Assembly: GCA_016718845.1 (NCBI GenBank)
Contig: JADKCK010000036.1
Span: forward strand, 1-55,685
DNA from: Sphingobacteriales bacterium
GTDB lineage: Bacteria > Bacteroidota > Bacteroidia > Chitinophagales > UBA2359
DNA length: 55,685 nucleotides
Reading direction: 5' to 3'
Both the position numbers and the translations under genes were made by a program. Positions 1 to 7,751 of this stretch are shown here, piece by piece. Positions within the stretch are counted from its first letter, which is position 1. Every line of letters starts with the position of its first letter. Under the pieces are notes generated by a model that did not search any database, was not told the origin of the DNA, and saw only the letters and a list, made by a program, of their open reading frames with translations.

Positions 1-6
1 CAGATT

Positions 7-568
7 TTATTTACATAATTTTCCCTTTTTTTTAGCGTTATTTATTACTGGAATTGCAACCAAGGGCGCTAGAGGCCAAAGAAAATAAATTGAGCATGCC
101 CATGTTAAGCCCTTATTCAGACAACGATTAGAGTCATATTTACCACCAAAATTTGTTTGAAAGTCATATGCAATATTTTCAGAATTTAGGTAAATATTAC
201 TATATGTTTTTGTATTATAGGTCCGACTGACTCCATAAGCATTAACTTTCGCTGATGAATTAGTACTTGAGTTGCCATAAATATTGCCATAACCATAAGT
301 CACTGAGCCTCTACTTTGAGAATTTCCTTGTCCGTATGCAGAAGCGGAGGAAATTGTCGTTTGACTAAAATTCTCAGCAAATTAAGAGTGTTCCTCCTTT
401 ACCATCATCCATCGTTCTGTCTGGAACACCATAAATTCTTAAAATCTGATTCTTATCCTTTCCGATAGCATCGTCAAGAACATTTCCGACATAGGTATAT
501 CTTGTCGTGTAGCATGATTGAAACAAAATTGCCGATACAATCACTAAGATAAATTTTACTTTTTTCAT
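7..568 (-). pseudogene. Small lipoprotein gene interrupted by a frameshift
   Basis: The minus strand starts with MKKVKFILVIVSAILFQSC, a lipoprotein signal peptide with a lipobox cysteine near residue 19, and then a DDGKGG segment. This frame stops at 374-376. The next frame is open immediately after the break (residues FAENFSQTT...), has a TAA just before it, and runs to 7-9 with a glycine-, serine- and asparagine-rich part and a hydrophobic stretch near its end. Removing one T from the AATTTGC run near 380 would join both halves into one protein of about 185 residues (LLIAENFSQ at the join). I infer a single lipoprotein broken by a 1-base insertion, either real or a sequencing error. No function is recognised. 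The start at 568 was chosen over an upstream ATG because it begins at the signal peptide. Confidence 0.6.
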
Positions 569-606
569 GTCTTTAATTGTTTTTGTTAATTTGCCTATAA
601 CGTCCC

Positions 607-641
607 GCACACACGCAGGCGTTCAGCATTGCCGTGTGTGC
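607..641. repeat. Hairpin at the boundary of the lipoprotein gene
   Basis: A perfect 9-bp inverted repeat (GCACACACG at 607-615, CGTGTGTGC at 633-641) flanks a 17-base loop, just upstream of the lipoprotein gene and preceded by CCTATAACG. Similar structured boundaries appear at 40045-40173 and 41048-41088, also beside accessory genes. Confidence 0.6.
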
Positions 642-680
642 ATTGTTGGCGTTTTTTTGATTAAGTTTAGCTTTTTCTTC

Positions 681-865
681 TGCCCAAATTCACGGTTTTC
701 CGCGAAATTAACGACTAATTTTCGCCCGAATTTACATAATTTTCCGAGAAATTAACGGCTGATTTTCCCCACAAATTCAAGATTTTCTGCTAAAATGAAG
801 ACAAAAAATCTGCAAATTCATTTCGCTTTCTTGGCTATTTCTTCCCGAATTTACACATTTTTCAG
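681..865. repeat. Four degenerate copies of a short AT-rich motif
   Basis: The motif CCCRAATTYACR followed by TTTTCCG-like sequence recurs near 682, 724, 769 and 843. The first two copies also share GAAATTAACGRCT. It fills most of the non-coding gap 569-905. No gene, promoter or RNA was recognised there. Confidence 0.5.
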
Positions 866-905
866 TAGTTTTTTTTGAATTTTCAAAACAACATAAATAT
901 TAAAT

Positions 906-1304
906 TCATGCCCTTTTATTATCGCCAACTTGACTTTTGCCTTGGGTGGGCAATTGGCTTTCTTTGTTAAACTTTTTAACTTGTTTAAGCAAAGATAGTT
1001 TTTGCCCTAAACTTAGTTTGTGTTTTTTTGCAACGGCTTTGTTGGCATCAATGCCTGTAAGCGATTGCAACATTTTGCCATAGCCATTTGCTGGCGTACC
1101 TACTGTTGCTGCATTAGGTGCAAGGGCGTTGCTTAGGTTGGCAACGGGTGCAGTGGCAATGGGTTGGATAGGTGTATCCAACGATGGAAGACTGACCAAC
1201 TCTTTGGTGTAAGATGGAGTGCCTCCCTGAGTGTTGTTGGTAGCACTAAAAACAGTGCTAGTAAAGCACAACAAAAAAACGATTAGTGTAGCTAAAAATC
1301 GCAT
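906..1304 (-). CDS. Small secreted protein of unknown function
   Basis: This 132-residue protein starts with a clear Sec signal peptide (MRFLATLIVFLLCFTSTVFS, residues 1-20). The middle is proline-, alanine- and threonine-rich and looks disordered. The C-terminal 45 residues are basic and helical (KKHKLSLGQKLSLLKQVKKF) and may bind an acidic partner or membrane. A CAAAGATA element (reverse complement of a TAnnTTTG box) lies at 1348-1355, 44 bases upstream of the start. No family was recognised. It stands alone on its strand, with no operon partner. Confidence 0.6.
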   Translation of the reverse strand: MRFLATLIVFLLCFTSTVFSATNNTQGGTPSYTKELVSLPSLDTPIQPIATAPVANLSNALAPNAATVGTPANGYGKMLQSLTGIDANKAVAKKHKLSLGQKLSLLKQVKKFNKESQLPTQGKSQVGDNKRA

Positions 1305-1899
1305 AGCAAAATTGATTTAAATTGTGGTGAAAGTAAGTTGCAAAGCGCAAAGATAGAATCTTTTTTTTAAATCCTATAGTCTTGGTATTTTTTTTTGTTT
1401 TTTTTTTGTTTTTAGGGATTATTTTATGCCAAACGCTTGTCTAAGCGTTTAAATGGGCTATTGGAGGTATTGGTTTATAATAGTTTTGTCAAATAATGCT
1501 TGTTTGGTAAAATGATTTGGGCAAAAGCCGTATTTTTACCCCAAAGTATGGCATTTTTATTGTTTTATATGTTTACAACCTTAAAAATAGGGTGTTGTAG
1601 TATGTATATAGCTCTGTAAATCTACAGAAACTATGCAATTAGGGCGCTTGCAAATGTTTATTTTAGCGTCTAAATGGCAGTAATACGCCTTTGTTATAGC
1701 ATCAAGCAAAAAAAAAACAATTAAAAGGTGCGCAAACAATAAAAAAAGGTACTTTTGCCCCTAAAAACTGGCGTATTGCACTTTTTTTGAAAAAAAAACA
1801 GCACCAACACAATTTTTGTGGTAACTTTGTACGTTCAATACGGTATATAGTAGTTACCGAGTTTATTGCATCTAAATCCTTTAAAATTTATATCTTGTC
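1305..1899. other. AT-rich intergenic region with promoter-like boxes
   Basis: A gap of about 600 bases separates divergent genes. It holds long T and A runs and no convincing coding frame. Bacteroidota-type -7 boxes are visible: CAAAGATA at 1348-1355 facing the minus gene, and TACTTTTG at 1749-1756 and TAACTTTG at 1822-1829 facing the plus gene. No correctly spaced -33 TTTG was found for any of them. Confidence 0.4.
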
Positions 1900-2499
1900 A
1901 TGAAAAAAATAATTCAATTACTCGGCATATCTTTGCTTGTTGTATTTTCGTACAGTCAAGTTAGTGCGCAAGGTTGTACGGGTACAGCCAGCCTAACGGT
2001 ATCTATTGTAGCACCGCCAGCAGTACCTACCATTTCGCAAAATGGCACAAGCCTTTCGAGCAGCAGTGCGGTGGGCAATCAATGGTTTTTAAACGGTTCG
2101 GCAATTAGCGGAGCCACCTCGCAAACCTACAACCCAACACAAGCCGGTGCCTACACCGTTGAAGTAACCATAGACGGTTGCAGCAACACCAGTGCTAGTT
2201 TTGTAGTAACGGGTATTAGCAGCAATACTTTGCAAGCCCAAGTATTGGTTTATCCTAATCCGGCAACAAGTTTTGTTATTTGCCGCATACAATCAACTAA
2301 CAAAAGCGATTTGTTGGTGCAATTGATTAACCTAAGCGGGCAGGTTTTATATCAAACCGAAACAACTGTAAGTGGCAGCCAAAACACTTTGCAAATTCCG
2401 GTTGCCGATTTAAGTGCTGGAGAGTACTTTTTACGCCTATCAAACAACGAGGGCAGCGCTACACATCGTGTTGTTGTTGTAAGTAATGGTGGTAATTAA
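1900..2499 (+). CDS. Secreted protein with Ig-like region and T9SS sorting domain
   Basis: The 199-residue protein has a signal peptide (about 1-23, cut after SAQ). A cysteine-bounded Ig/PKD-like region follows (about 24-105; QWFLNG, AGAYTVEV and DGC motifs are typical of bacterial Ig-like repeats). The C-terminal type A T9SS sorting domain begins at VYPNPA (about 116) and ends with a GEYFLRL strand. Such cargo crosses the outer membrane through the T9SS and is cut and attached by the PorU sortase. The mature part has no enzyme motif, so a structural or adhesive role is likely. The next gene, at 2717, is a related cargo protein, suggesting tandem duplication. Confidence 0.8.
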   Translation: MKKIIQLLGISLLVVFSYSQVSAQGCTGTASLTVSIVAPPAVPTISQNGTSLSSSSAVGNQWFLNGSAISGATSQTYNPTQAGAYTVEVTIDGCSNTSASFVVTGISSNTLQAQVLVYPNPATSFVICRIQSTNKSDLLVQLINLSGQVLYQTETTVSGSQNTLQIPVADLSAGEYFLRLSNNEGSATHRVVVVSNGGN

Positions 2500-2716
2500 T
2501 CTACCTAAATAATAGGTAGCACTCCCGTAATTATTGCGTTTATTTATTTAAACAATAATTATGCTTTTTTGAAAGCGTAAGAAATGCGAAATTATCAAAC
2601 AATAATTGCCCCAATAAGTAGTAATTTTACGGGCTCTTACAAGGCAATTAGTTTGGTATTTTCTATACATAGCCAAATGCCGTCTTCTACATTCAAACAA
2701 AAAAATAGCTATTATT

Positions 2717-3454
2717 ATGAAATTTTTACAAACTATCTTAGCACTACTTATGTGCTTTATTGGCTACACAGCAGTGCAGGCTCAATCTTGTTCGGGTACG
2801 GCTACTTTTAATGTAACCATTAACCCATCGCCCAATGCCATTGTTACGGTGGGTGGCAATGCCTCGGGTGGCGGAACACCGGGTTTAACGTCATTCAATC
2901 TTTGCCCTACCTGCAAGGTGTATTTAAAATCAAATTACACCAATTTGACCAATTTTACCCTAAAATGGTATAAAAACAACAACGAACTAACCCAATACCA
3001 AAACTTTTTGGGTGGCAACGTAAAAAAAGCGGGTAACTACAAACTAAAAGTTATTCGTAACTCAACGGGCTGCGAAGATTTTTCGCAAACGGTAGTAGTT
3101 ACAGGCGGTGCGCCTATGGCTGCCTACGAAACAAACACCAATGTGGCTAACACCTCAGAATCTGCCAAAGATGATGAAGTAGTATTTGAATCGGCAGACG
3201 AAGCAATTTCGCTTAATTTGTATCCTAACCCAGCTCAAAACAGGGTAACTATTAGCTACAACCCAGGCAATAACAACCAAGTTACTATGCAAGTGTACGA
3301 TATTATGGGTAGATTACAAGCTAGCCAGGCATTGGCTTTAAGCGACACTAACACCACCGACTTAGATGTAAGCAACTATCCAGCAGGCACCTACATTGTT
3401 CAGTTAACTGGCAATACAGGTAGCGTTACACGTAGTTTGACTATTGCTCGATAG
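2717..3454 (+). CDS. Secreted T9SS cargo protein, relative of the upstream gene
   Basis: The 245-residue protein has a signal peptide (1-23, ending in VQAQ) and a mature start SCSGTATFNVTI that parallels GCTGTASLTVSI in the preceding gene. A cysteine-containing Ig-like region follows (about 30-130). After an acidic linker comes a T9SS type A sorting domain starting at LYPNPA (about 170), with a GTYIVQLTG strand near the end. It is probably exported by the T9SS and bound to the cell surface. A strong hairpin terminator follows at 3481. The mature function is unknown. Confidence 0.8.
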   Translation: MKFLQTILALLMCFIGYTAVQAQSCSGTATFNVTINPSPNAIVTVGGNASGGGTPGLTSFNLCPTCKVYLKSNYTNLTNFTLKWYKNNNELTQYQNFLGGNVKKAGNYKLKVIRNSTGCEDFSQTVVVTGGAPMAAYETNTNVANTSESAKDDEVVFESADEAISLNLYPNPAQNRVTISYNPGNNNQVTMQVYDIMGRLQASQALALSDTNTTDLDVSNYPAGTYIVQLTGNTGSVTRSLTIAR

Positions 3455-3480
3455 TTTTTTGGTAGCTCGACTACGTAAGA

Positions 3481-3518
3481 AAAAGGCTTCTATTTACATA
3501 GAAGCCTTTTTTGTTTTT
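3481..3518 (+). terminator. Rho-independent terminator after the T9SS cargo pair
   Basis: A perfect 13-bp stem (3481-3493 with 3498-3510, AAAAGGCTTCTAT arm) and a TTAC loop are followed by a T-rich tract. Confidence 0.9.
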
Positions 3519-3661
3519 GTGTGCCCAATATAGGCAATAGCTTGGCAGTTAAAGTCGGCTACCTAATAGCAGGAAGTGTTACTAAAAGATAAGGGTGTTG
3601 CCTAAACAAGCCTATCAATGGGATAATACCCCCAACAGGAGCACGGCACACAGCCATACAC

Positions 3662-4054
3662 TTAATTGGTTTTATACATACGCTCAATCAATCCTGCACG
3701 ATTGGCATTGCCCACAATTTGGCGGAAATTACCATCTGATTGCCACACATGCCCACTTTTATCTACACCATAAGTAATAGGTGGTTGTAAAATAGTGAAA
3801 ATAAACAATACATCGGTGCGTCCTTTGGGTCGGGGTTCTTTGTAGCCTACCAATGTAAAACCGCCTTTACCATCTTCGAGCATTACATCGTCGTTGGGCA
3901 TAATAAAAAAGGTAGTTACATCGTCGTACATATCAATGCGCGATTTATAACCTATCGGCGAATTTTTACTTTGCTGATACACCGATTGAGCAAAAACACT
4001 TGTTGTTGATAACAGACTTAGTAAAAATATAAGAAAAATATTATTTAACTTCAT
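3662..4054 (-). CDS. Small secreted protein of unknown function
   Basis: The 130-residue protein has a signal peptide (MKLNNIFLIFLLSLLSTTSVFAQ, cleavage near 23). The mature part carries an EDGKGG motif near residue 60, echoing DDGKGG in the frameshifted lipoprotein at 7-568. It ends with a short motif around GHVWQSDGNFRQIVG. The convergent neighbours 2717 (plus) and this gene share the gap 3455-3661. I recognise no domain family. Its small size and signal peptide suggest a periplasmic or surface role. Confidence 0.6.
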   Translation of the reverse strand: MKLNNIFLIFLLSLLSTTSVFAQSVYQQSKNSPIGYKSRIDMYDDVTTFFIMPNDDVMLEDGKGGFTLVGYKEPRPKGRTDVLFIFTILQPPITYGVDKSGHVWQSDGNFRQIVGNANRAGLIERMYKTN

Positions 4055-4286
4055 GATAAACTAAAATTTAATAAATTATTTAAAAATAGAGTGGGACTTA
4101 AGTGCGTAAAAAAGCGGCTAAAAGTTATAATTTTACAAACCATTATACTTTTCTGTATTTTTATATATACTATAAAAATATCAATCATTTTTTTTTACGA
4201 ACATGCTTTTTTTGCTACAAAGATAATTTAAAATTTTGGGGTTGTATCTTTTTGTTGACAAAACGGCATATTTTATTTTTTATTAT

Positions 4287-4322
4287 AAAAACGTGCCAAA
4301 TTTTCAAATTTGGCACGTTTTT
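4287..4322 (-). terminator. Strong terminator hairpin below the DUF4834-like gene
   Basis: A near-perfect stem of 17 bp (4287-4303 with 4306-4322, core ACGTGCCAAATTT) has a 2-base loop. It lies 67 bases past the stop of the gene at 4389-4667, and its A/T flanks would work in both directions. Confidence 0.85.
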
Positions 4323-4388
4323 GTTGATGACAAGCAATGTTTGACATCTGTATTTCAAAACCCAAAGCAGTTTATTATTAGCAACTTT

Positions 4389-4667
4389 TTATTTTATTTC
4401 CTCAAAATCAATATAGTCGCCTTCTTTTTCTTTCACCTCAATGGGTTGTTGCCTGTTTTTGTTGGTTTGTGTAGTGTTGCCGTTTTGCTGTGCATTTGGG
4501 TTGTTGGCATTGCGCATGTTGTTCATAAACTCGTCCCTCATGCGTTTGTTTTCGGGCGAGTTCATTTGTTTGTAGATACGCCAAAATGGCATTGCAATGC
4601 GAGCTATAAAAACGGTTAGGTAATAAATAACTAAAAAAATAATTACCCATTTTATGATTAATCCCAT
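4389..4667 (-). CDS. DUF4834-like small membrane protein
   Basis: This 92-residue protein starts MGLIIKWVIIFLVIYY. It has one membrane helix (about 3-25), a basic juxtamembrane segment, a glutamine/asparagine-rich linker and a conserved-looking acidic tail ending DYIDFEEIK. That layout and tail resemble the DUF4834 family of Bacteroidota, whose function is unknown. A longer in-frame start at 4745 exists, but its extra 26 codons lie in the mobile element and target duplication that sit 9-16 bases upstream. The ATG at 4667 is therefore the better start, and the native promoter was probably displaced by that insertion. Confidence 0.6.
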   Translation of the reverse strand: MGLIIKWVIIFLVIYYLTVFIARIAMPFWRIYKQMNSPENKRMRDEFMNNMRNANNPNAQQNGNTTQTNKNRQQPIEVKEKEGDYIDFEEIK

Positions 4668-4683
4668 TTCTTGATAGATTTTT

Positions 4684-5108
4684 GGTTCTTTTACTTTTGT
4701 TGTGGAAATTGACAAATGATAGCTTTTTATACTCCTATTGAGCAAGCATGATACAACGAAGGTAGCTGTTAAGTGGCATGTTGTATTATTTTAGTATTCA
4801 CCACCCATTAAAAGTTTGTTACTTTTTTTCTTGACAAAAAAAGTAACCAAAAAAGTCAAGGCTGTATAGGAATTGGCTAAAATGGGCAACATTCCGCTAA
4901 AAGATATAAACTTGCACGCCAAACAGCTTGTTTATCGGTTTTATTGCTGGGTTCGGTGTGGCGTGCTTCAAACAGTATATCTTTCTTAACGCTACATTTA
5001 TGCCCATTTCTTAACGCCAATTCCTATAATGCCGGTCCCGAAGAAACCAAATACAAAACTAGGTGTGAAAATGCAAAATACCCAAATTACAACAAAAGTA
5101 TAAGAGCC
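4684..5108 (+). mobile_element. MITE-like element, type A, copy 1
   Basis: This 425-bp non-coding element has terminal inverted repeats of the form GGYTCTTWTACTTTTGTTGT (18 of 20 bases agree) and a perfect 8-bp target duplication, AGATTTTT, at 4676-4683 and 5109-5116. Inside are a hairpin (GTTACTTTTTTT 4818-4829 with AAAAAAAGTAAC 4836-4847) and a long foldable core: 4866-4877 pairs with 5016-5027, 4902-4908 with 4976-4982, and 4914-4921 with 4959-4966. It encodes no transposase. The GGYTCTT ends and 8-bp duplication fit what is known of the ISL3 family, so a trans-acting ISL3 transposase is a plausible, unproven mobiliser. Confidence 0.85.
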
Positions 5109-5160
5109 AGATTTTTACCTTAAGAACAATTAGTTGGTGAGCAAAGTTCGATAAAACAAC

Positions 5161-5204
5161 AAAAAAACACCAACTCTATTGTTTTTGGGCAACAGAGTTG
5201 GTGT
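5161..5204 (-). terminator. Terminator of the BON-LysM gene
   Basis: An 11-bp stem (5167-5177 with 5194-5204, ACACCAACTCT arm) is followed on the minus strand by a run of seven T, 23 bases past the stop codon. Confidence 0.88.
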
Positions 5205-5226
5205 ATATTAAATCATCTTAGATGAA

Positions 5227-5769
5227 TTATGCAGGGATGCGCAACACTTGACCCGGATAGATTTCGTTAACATCTTTCAACATAGGTTTGTTGGCTTCAA
5301 AAATTTGGTGGTATTTGCCGCCATCGCCGTACATTTCTTTGGCAATTTTTGATAAGCTATCGCCTTTTTGTACGGTGTAAAAACGCGATTCTTCGTCGCT
5401 ACCGCCTTGTATAGTGCGTTCTGCCGATGGAGTGTATTCGATGCGGTCGTCAACGGTAGCAATACCTTCAACGTTACCACAAACTAATACTGCTTTTTCT
5501 TTGTTAGCACGCGAGTCGGTGCTGCCGTAGATAGTTGCGGTATCATCATCAACTTCTACTTGTAAGCCCTGAATGCCTAAGCCCCATGTTACGTTTACCA
5601 AGCTTTCAAGTTCGCTACCTTTGCGTTCTTCGTACTCGTCTTGTTTTTTTTCTGCTAAGTCGTGAGCTGCGTTGTCGGCAGCTGCTTTTTTAGCGGCTTC
5701 TTCTTCGGCACGTTTTTTAGAGCCAAAAATTTTAGCTCCTGCATCTTTGATAAATGAAAATAAACCCAT
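5227..5769 (-). CDS. BON and LysM domain protein (Kbp/YgaU type)
   Basis: The 180-residue protein starts MGLFSFIKDAGAKIFG. A lysine- and alanine-rich helix (18-50), a BON domain (about 52-112, with GNVEGIATVDDRI near its end) and a C-terminal LysM domain (about 128-179, FYTVQKGDSLSKIAKEMYG through YPGQVLRIP) follow. This is the layout of E. coli YgaU/Kbp, a small potassium-binding protein. There is no signal peptide, which agrees with the cytoplasmic family. The potassium-binding role is assigned by family only. It is a single-gene unit with its own terminator. Confidence 0.85.
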   Translation of the reverse strand: MGLFSFIKDAGAKIFGSKKRAEEEAAKKAAADNAAHDLAEKKQDEYEERKGSELESLVNVTWGLGIQGLQVEVDDDTATIYGSTDSRANKEKAVLVCGNVEGIATVDDRIEYTPSAERTIQGGSDEESRFYTVQKGDSLSKIAKEMYGDGGKYHQIFEANKPMLKDVNEIYPGQVLRIPA

Positions 5770-5966
5770 TTTTTTTGTTTTTTTTTAAAGGTTGGAGAAT
5801 GAATGATTCGAGCGACAAAGGTATGATTTTTTTACAACTTAATGTGCGTTTAATAATTTATTTTAACGTAAAAATGCGCTTTTTGTAAAAAATCTTTACC
5901 TTCACATGCTTTTTTAAGACTAAGTGAGCGCAAAAAAGTCACTTTTTATAGCAACATTTTTGTTTT

Positions 5967-6001
5967 TTTGTACAACAAACGCTGCAAAAATCTTACTTTT
6001 G
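5967..6001 (+). promoter_or_regulatory. Bacteroidota-type promoter of the enoyl-ACP reductase gene
   Basis: TTTG at 5967-5970, a 23-base spacer and TACTTTTG at 5994-6001 match the TTTG / TAnnTTTG pattern of the Bacteroidota housekeeping sigma factor. The start codon lies 56 bases downstream. Confidence 0.55.
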
Positions 6002-6057
6002 CAGGCTAATAACCAATGTGGCTTTAATTATCTTTATAAAACCAAAAAAAACAAACT

Positions 6058-6885
6058 ATGTTTACCAACAAATGGGCACTTATATTAGGTGGGTCGAGTG
6101 GTATGGGCTTGGCATCGGCAAAAAAATTAGCTGCCGAGGGCATGAATATTTTTATTGCTCACCGCGACCGCAAAGGGGCAATGGCTGCCATTAATGCTCA
6201 ATTTGATGAGATACGTGCCACAGGCGTACAATTTGTTAGTTTAAACACCGATGCTTTGTCTGCCGAGGGGCAACAAGAAATCATCAATCAATTAAAACAA
6301 ACATTAGGTGCTACAGGCAAGGTAAAATTGTTGTTTCATTCGATAGCTTTTGGTAATTTGCGTTTGTTGGCTATCCCACCAAACCTAAGCGATGAGGAGA
6401 TAGATGCCAACGATTTATACCAAAAAGAACCTTTAACACACGAAGATTTTAATCAAACCATTTACTCAATGGCAAGTAGCATTGTCACATGGGCGCAGTT
6501 GTTGCTTAGCAATCAACTGTTTGACACCCAAGCTCGGGTGTTGGGCATGACAAGCGAGGGCGGCACCCGTGCATGGTTGGGTTATGCGGCGGTAGGTGCA
6601 GCAAAGGCAGCCCTTGAGTCGGTTTGCCGCTCAATGGCAGTTGAGTTAGCAGCCCATGGCATTACCACCAACCTAATAAATGCAGGCGTAACCGATACGC
6701 CAGCGCTGCGCCTAATTCCGGGTAGCAGTGGCATAAAACAAACCGCTATTAGCCGCAACCCCTTTGGCAGGCTTACTACGCCTGTTGATGTTGCCAATGT
6801 GGTGTATTTGTTGTGCCGCCCCGAGGCTAACTGGATAAATGGCACTATTATTAGGGTAGATGGCGGTGAGCAAATTGTGGCTTAG
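6058..6885 (+). CDS. Enoyl-ACP reductase-like SDR (FabL/FabI type)
   Basis: The 275-residue short-chain dehydrogenase/reductase would reduce enoyl-ACP with NAD(P)H in the last step of fatty acid elongation. It has a classical glycine-rich cofactor motif, GGSSGMG (11-17), rather than the FabI form. It also has HSIAFGN at 94-100, which is FabI-like, and Y176 and K183 separated by six residues (YAAVGAAK), the spacing seen in FabI and FabL but not in ordinary SDRs. This mix matches FabL of Bacillus best. The C-terminus GTIIRVDGGEQI is typical of the fold. A general SDR of other specificity cannot be excluded. Confidence 0.7.
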   Translation: MFTNKWALILGGSSGMGLASAKKLAAEGMNIFIAHRDRKGAMAAINAQFDEIRATGVQFVSLNTDALSAEGQQEIINQLKQTLGATGKVKLLFHSIAFGNLRLLAIPPNLSDEEIDANDLYQKEPLTHEDFNQTIYSMASSIVTWAQLLLSNQLFDTQARVLGMTSEGGTRAWLGYAAVGAAKAALESVCRSMAVELAAHGITTNLINAGVTDTPALRLIPGSSGIKQTAISRNPFGRLTTPVDVANVVYLLCRPEANWINGTIIRVDGGEQIVA

Positions 6886-6937
6886 GCAATCAATTCATTG
6901 CCACAAATTTCATCTTTAAATTTTAAAATAAAAAAAC

Positions 6938-7597
6938 ATGTCAAAAATAGGTTCGTTATTAGGTTTTGCATTGGGCACTACGCGCCGTTTTGTGGGGCGC
7001 ATAGCCTTATTTGTTATAGGCAGTGTGGTGCTAAACATTGTGTTATTTATACTGTTGCCTACGCGTTGCCCGCTTAGTTCGGGTGCAGGTTTTGCACAAA
7101 TATTTGCCGAGTGTAGCATGTCGGTGCTTATTGGGGCGTTGTTTTTGGTGGGTTTTCCTATTATTTATGCTTTGTTGGGCTACAAAAATGCCATTCAAAA
7201 CACGCTACACTATGCCTATACTCAAAACAAAGATGTTTTTTTTGAGTACATAACCGACAAGTTTTTAGGTAAGATAAACATGGGTAGTAAAGCTGCAGCG
7301 GGTATTGTAAATGTGGCAGATTTTAGCAAACGTTTTTTTGATAAGCTCGATAACCTGCCTTTTGTTTTTAGGGCAATTGTGGGTGTGCTAAAAAAAATAA
7401 TTCCGTTTGCCGAAATTGTTACTAAAGTTGCCCAACAAAACGATTTGGAAACAGGCAACCGCCAATTAATTGCCGGTAATATTGCCCGCGAAGCCGATAC
7501 CTATCTAAAAACAGATTTATTACAGCCCGATTGGACACTGCCCGGCGTATTGTTTGTAATAAACATGGGTGTGTTTGCGTTGCTTAAGTTTTTATAA
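6938..7597 (+). CDS. Membrane protein of unknown function
   Basis: The 219-residue protein has two membrane helices near its start (about 20-40 and 60-82), a long soluble middle of about 110 residues, and a C-terminal hydrophobic helix (about 200-218). It starts 52 bases after the enoyl-ACP reductase and on the same strand, so the two may be co-transcribed. No catalytic motif or known family was recognised. The middle segment contains acidic and basic helices (ETGNRQLIAGNIAREADTYL) that suggest a protein-binding role, but this is only a guess. Confidence 0.6.
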   Translation: MSKIGSLLGFALGTTRRFVGRIALFVIGSVVLNIVLFILLPTRCPLSSGAGFAQIFAECSMSVLIGALFLVGFPIIYALLGYKNAIQNTLHYAYTQNKDVFFEYITDKFLGKINMGSKAAAGIVNVADFSKRFFDKLDNLPFVFRAIVGVLKKIIPFAEIVTKVAQQNDLETGNRQLIAGNIAREADTYLKTDLLQPDWTLPGVLFVINMGVFALLKFL

Positions 7598-7751
7598 TCA
7601 ACACAATGGGGTTGTATTATGCTAACATTTGTTTTATTTAAGGCTTCGTACCGTTCATTATTTGCTTATTTATCTGCAAATCAGTATTTTTTCGTACCTT
7701 TACAGCCGTTTTTACATCAATCATCTAAAAAAATCTAGACAAATAATTATA

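Noticed and set aside
4668..4745. Upstream start for the DUF4834-like gene
   Set aside because: The extra codons lie in the target duplication and mobile element, so they are not part of the ancestral gene.
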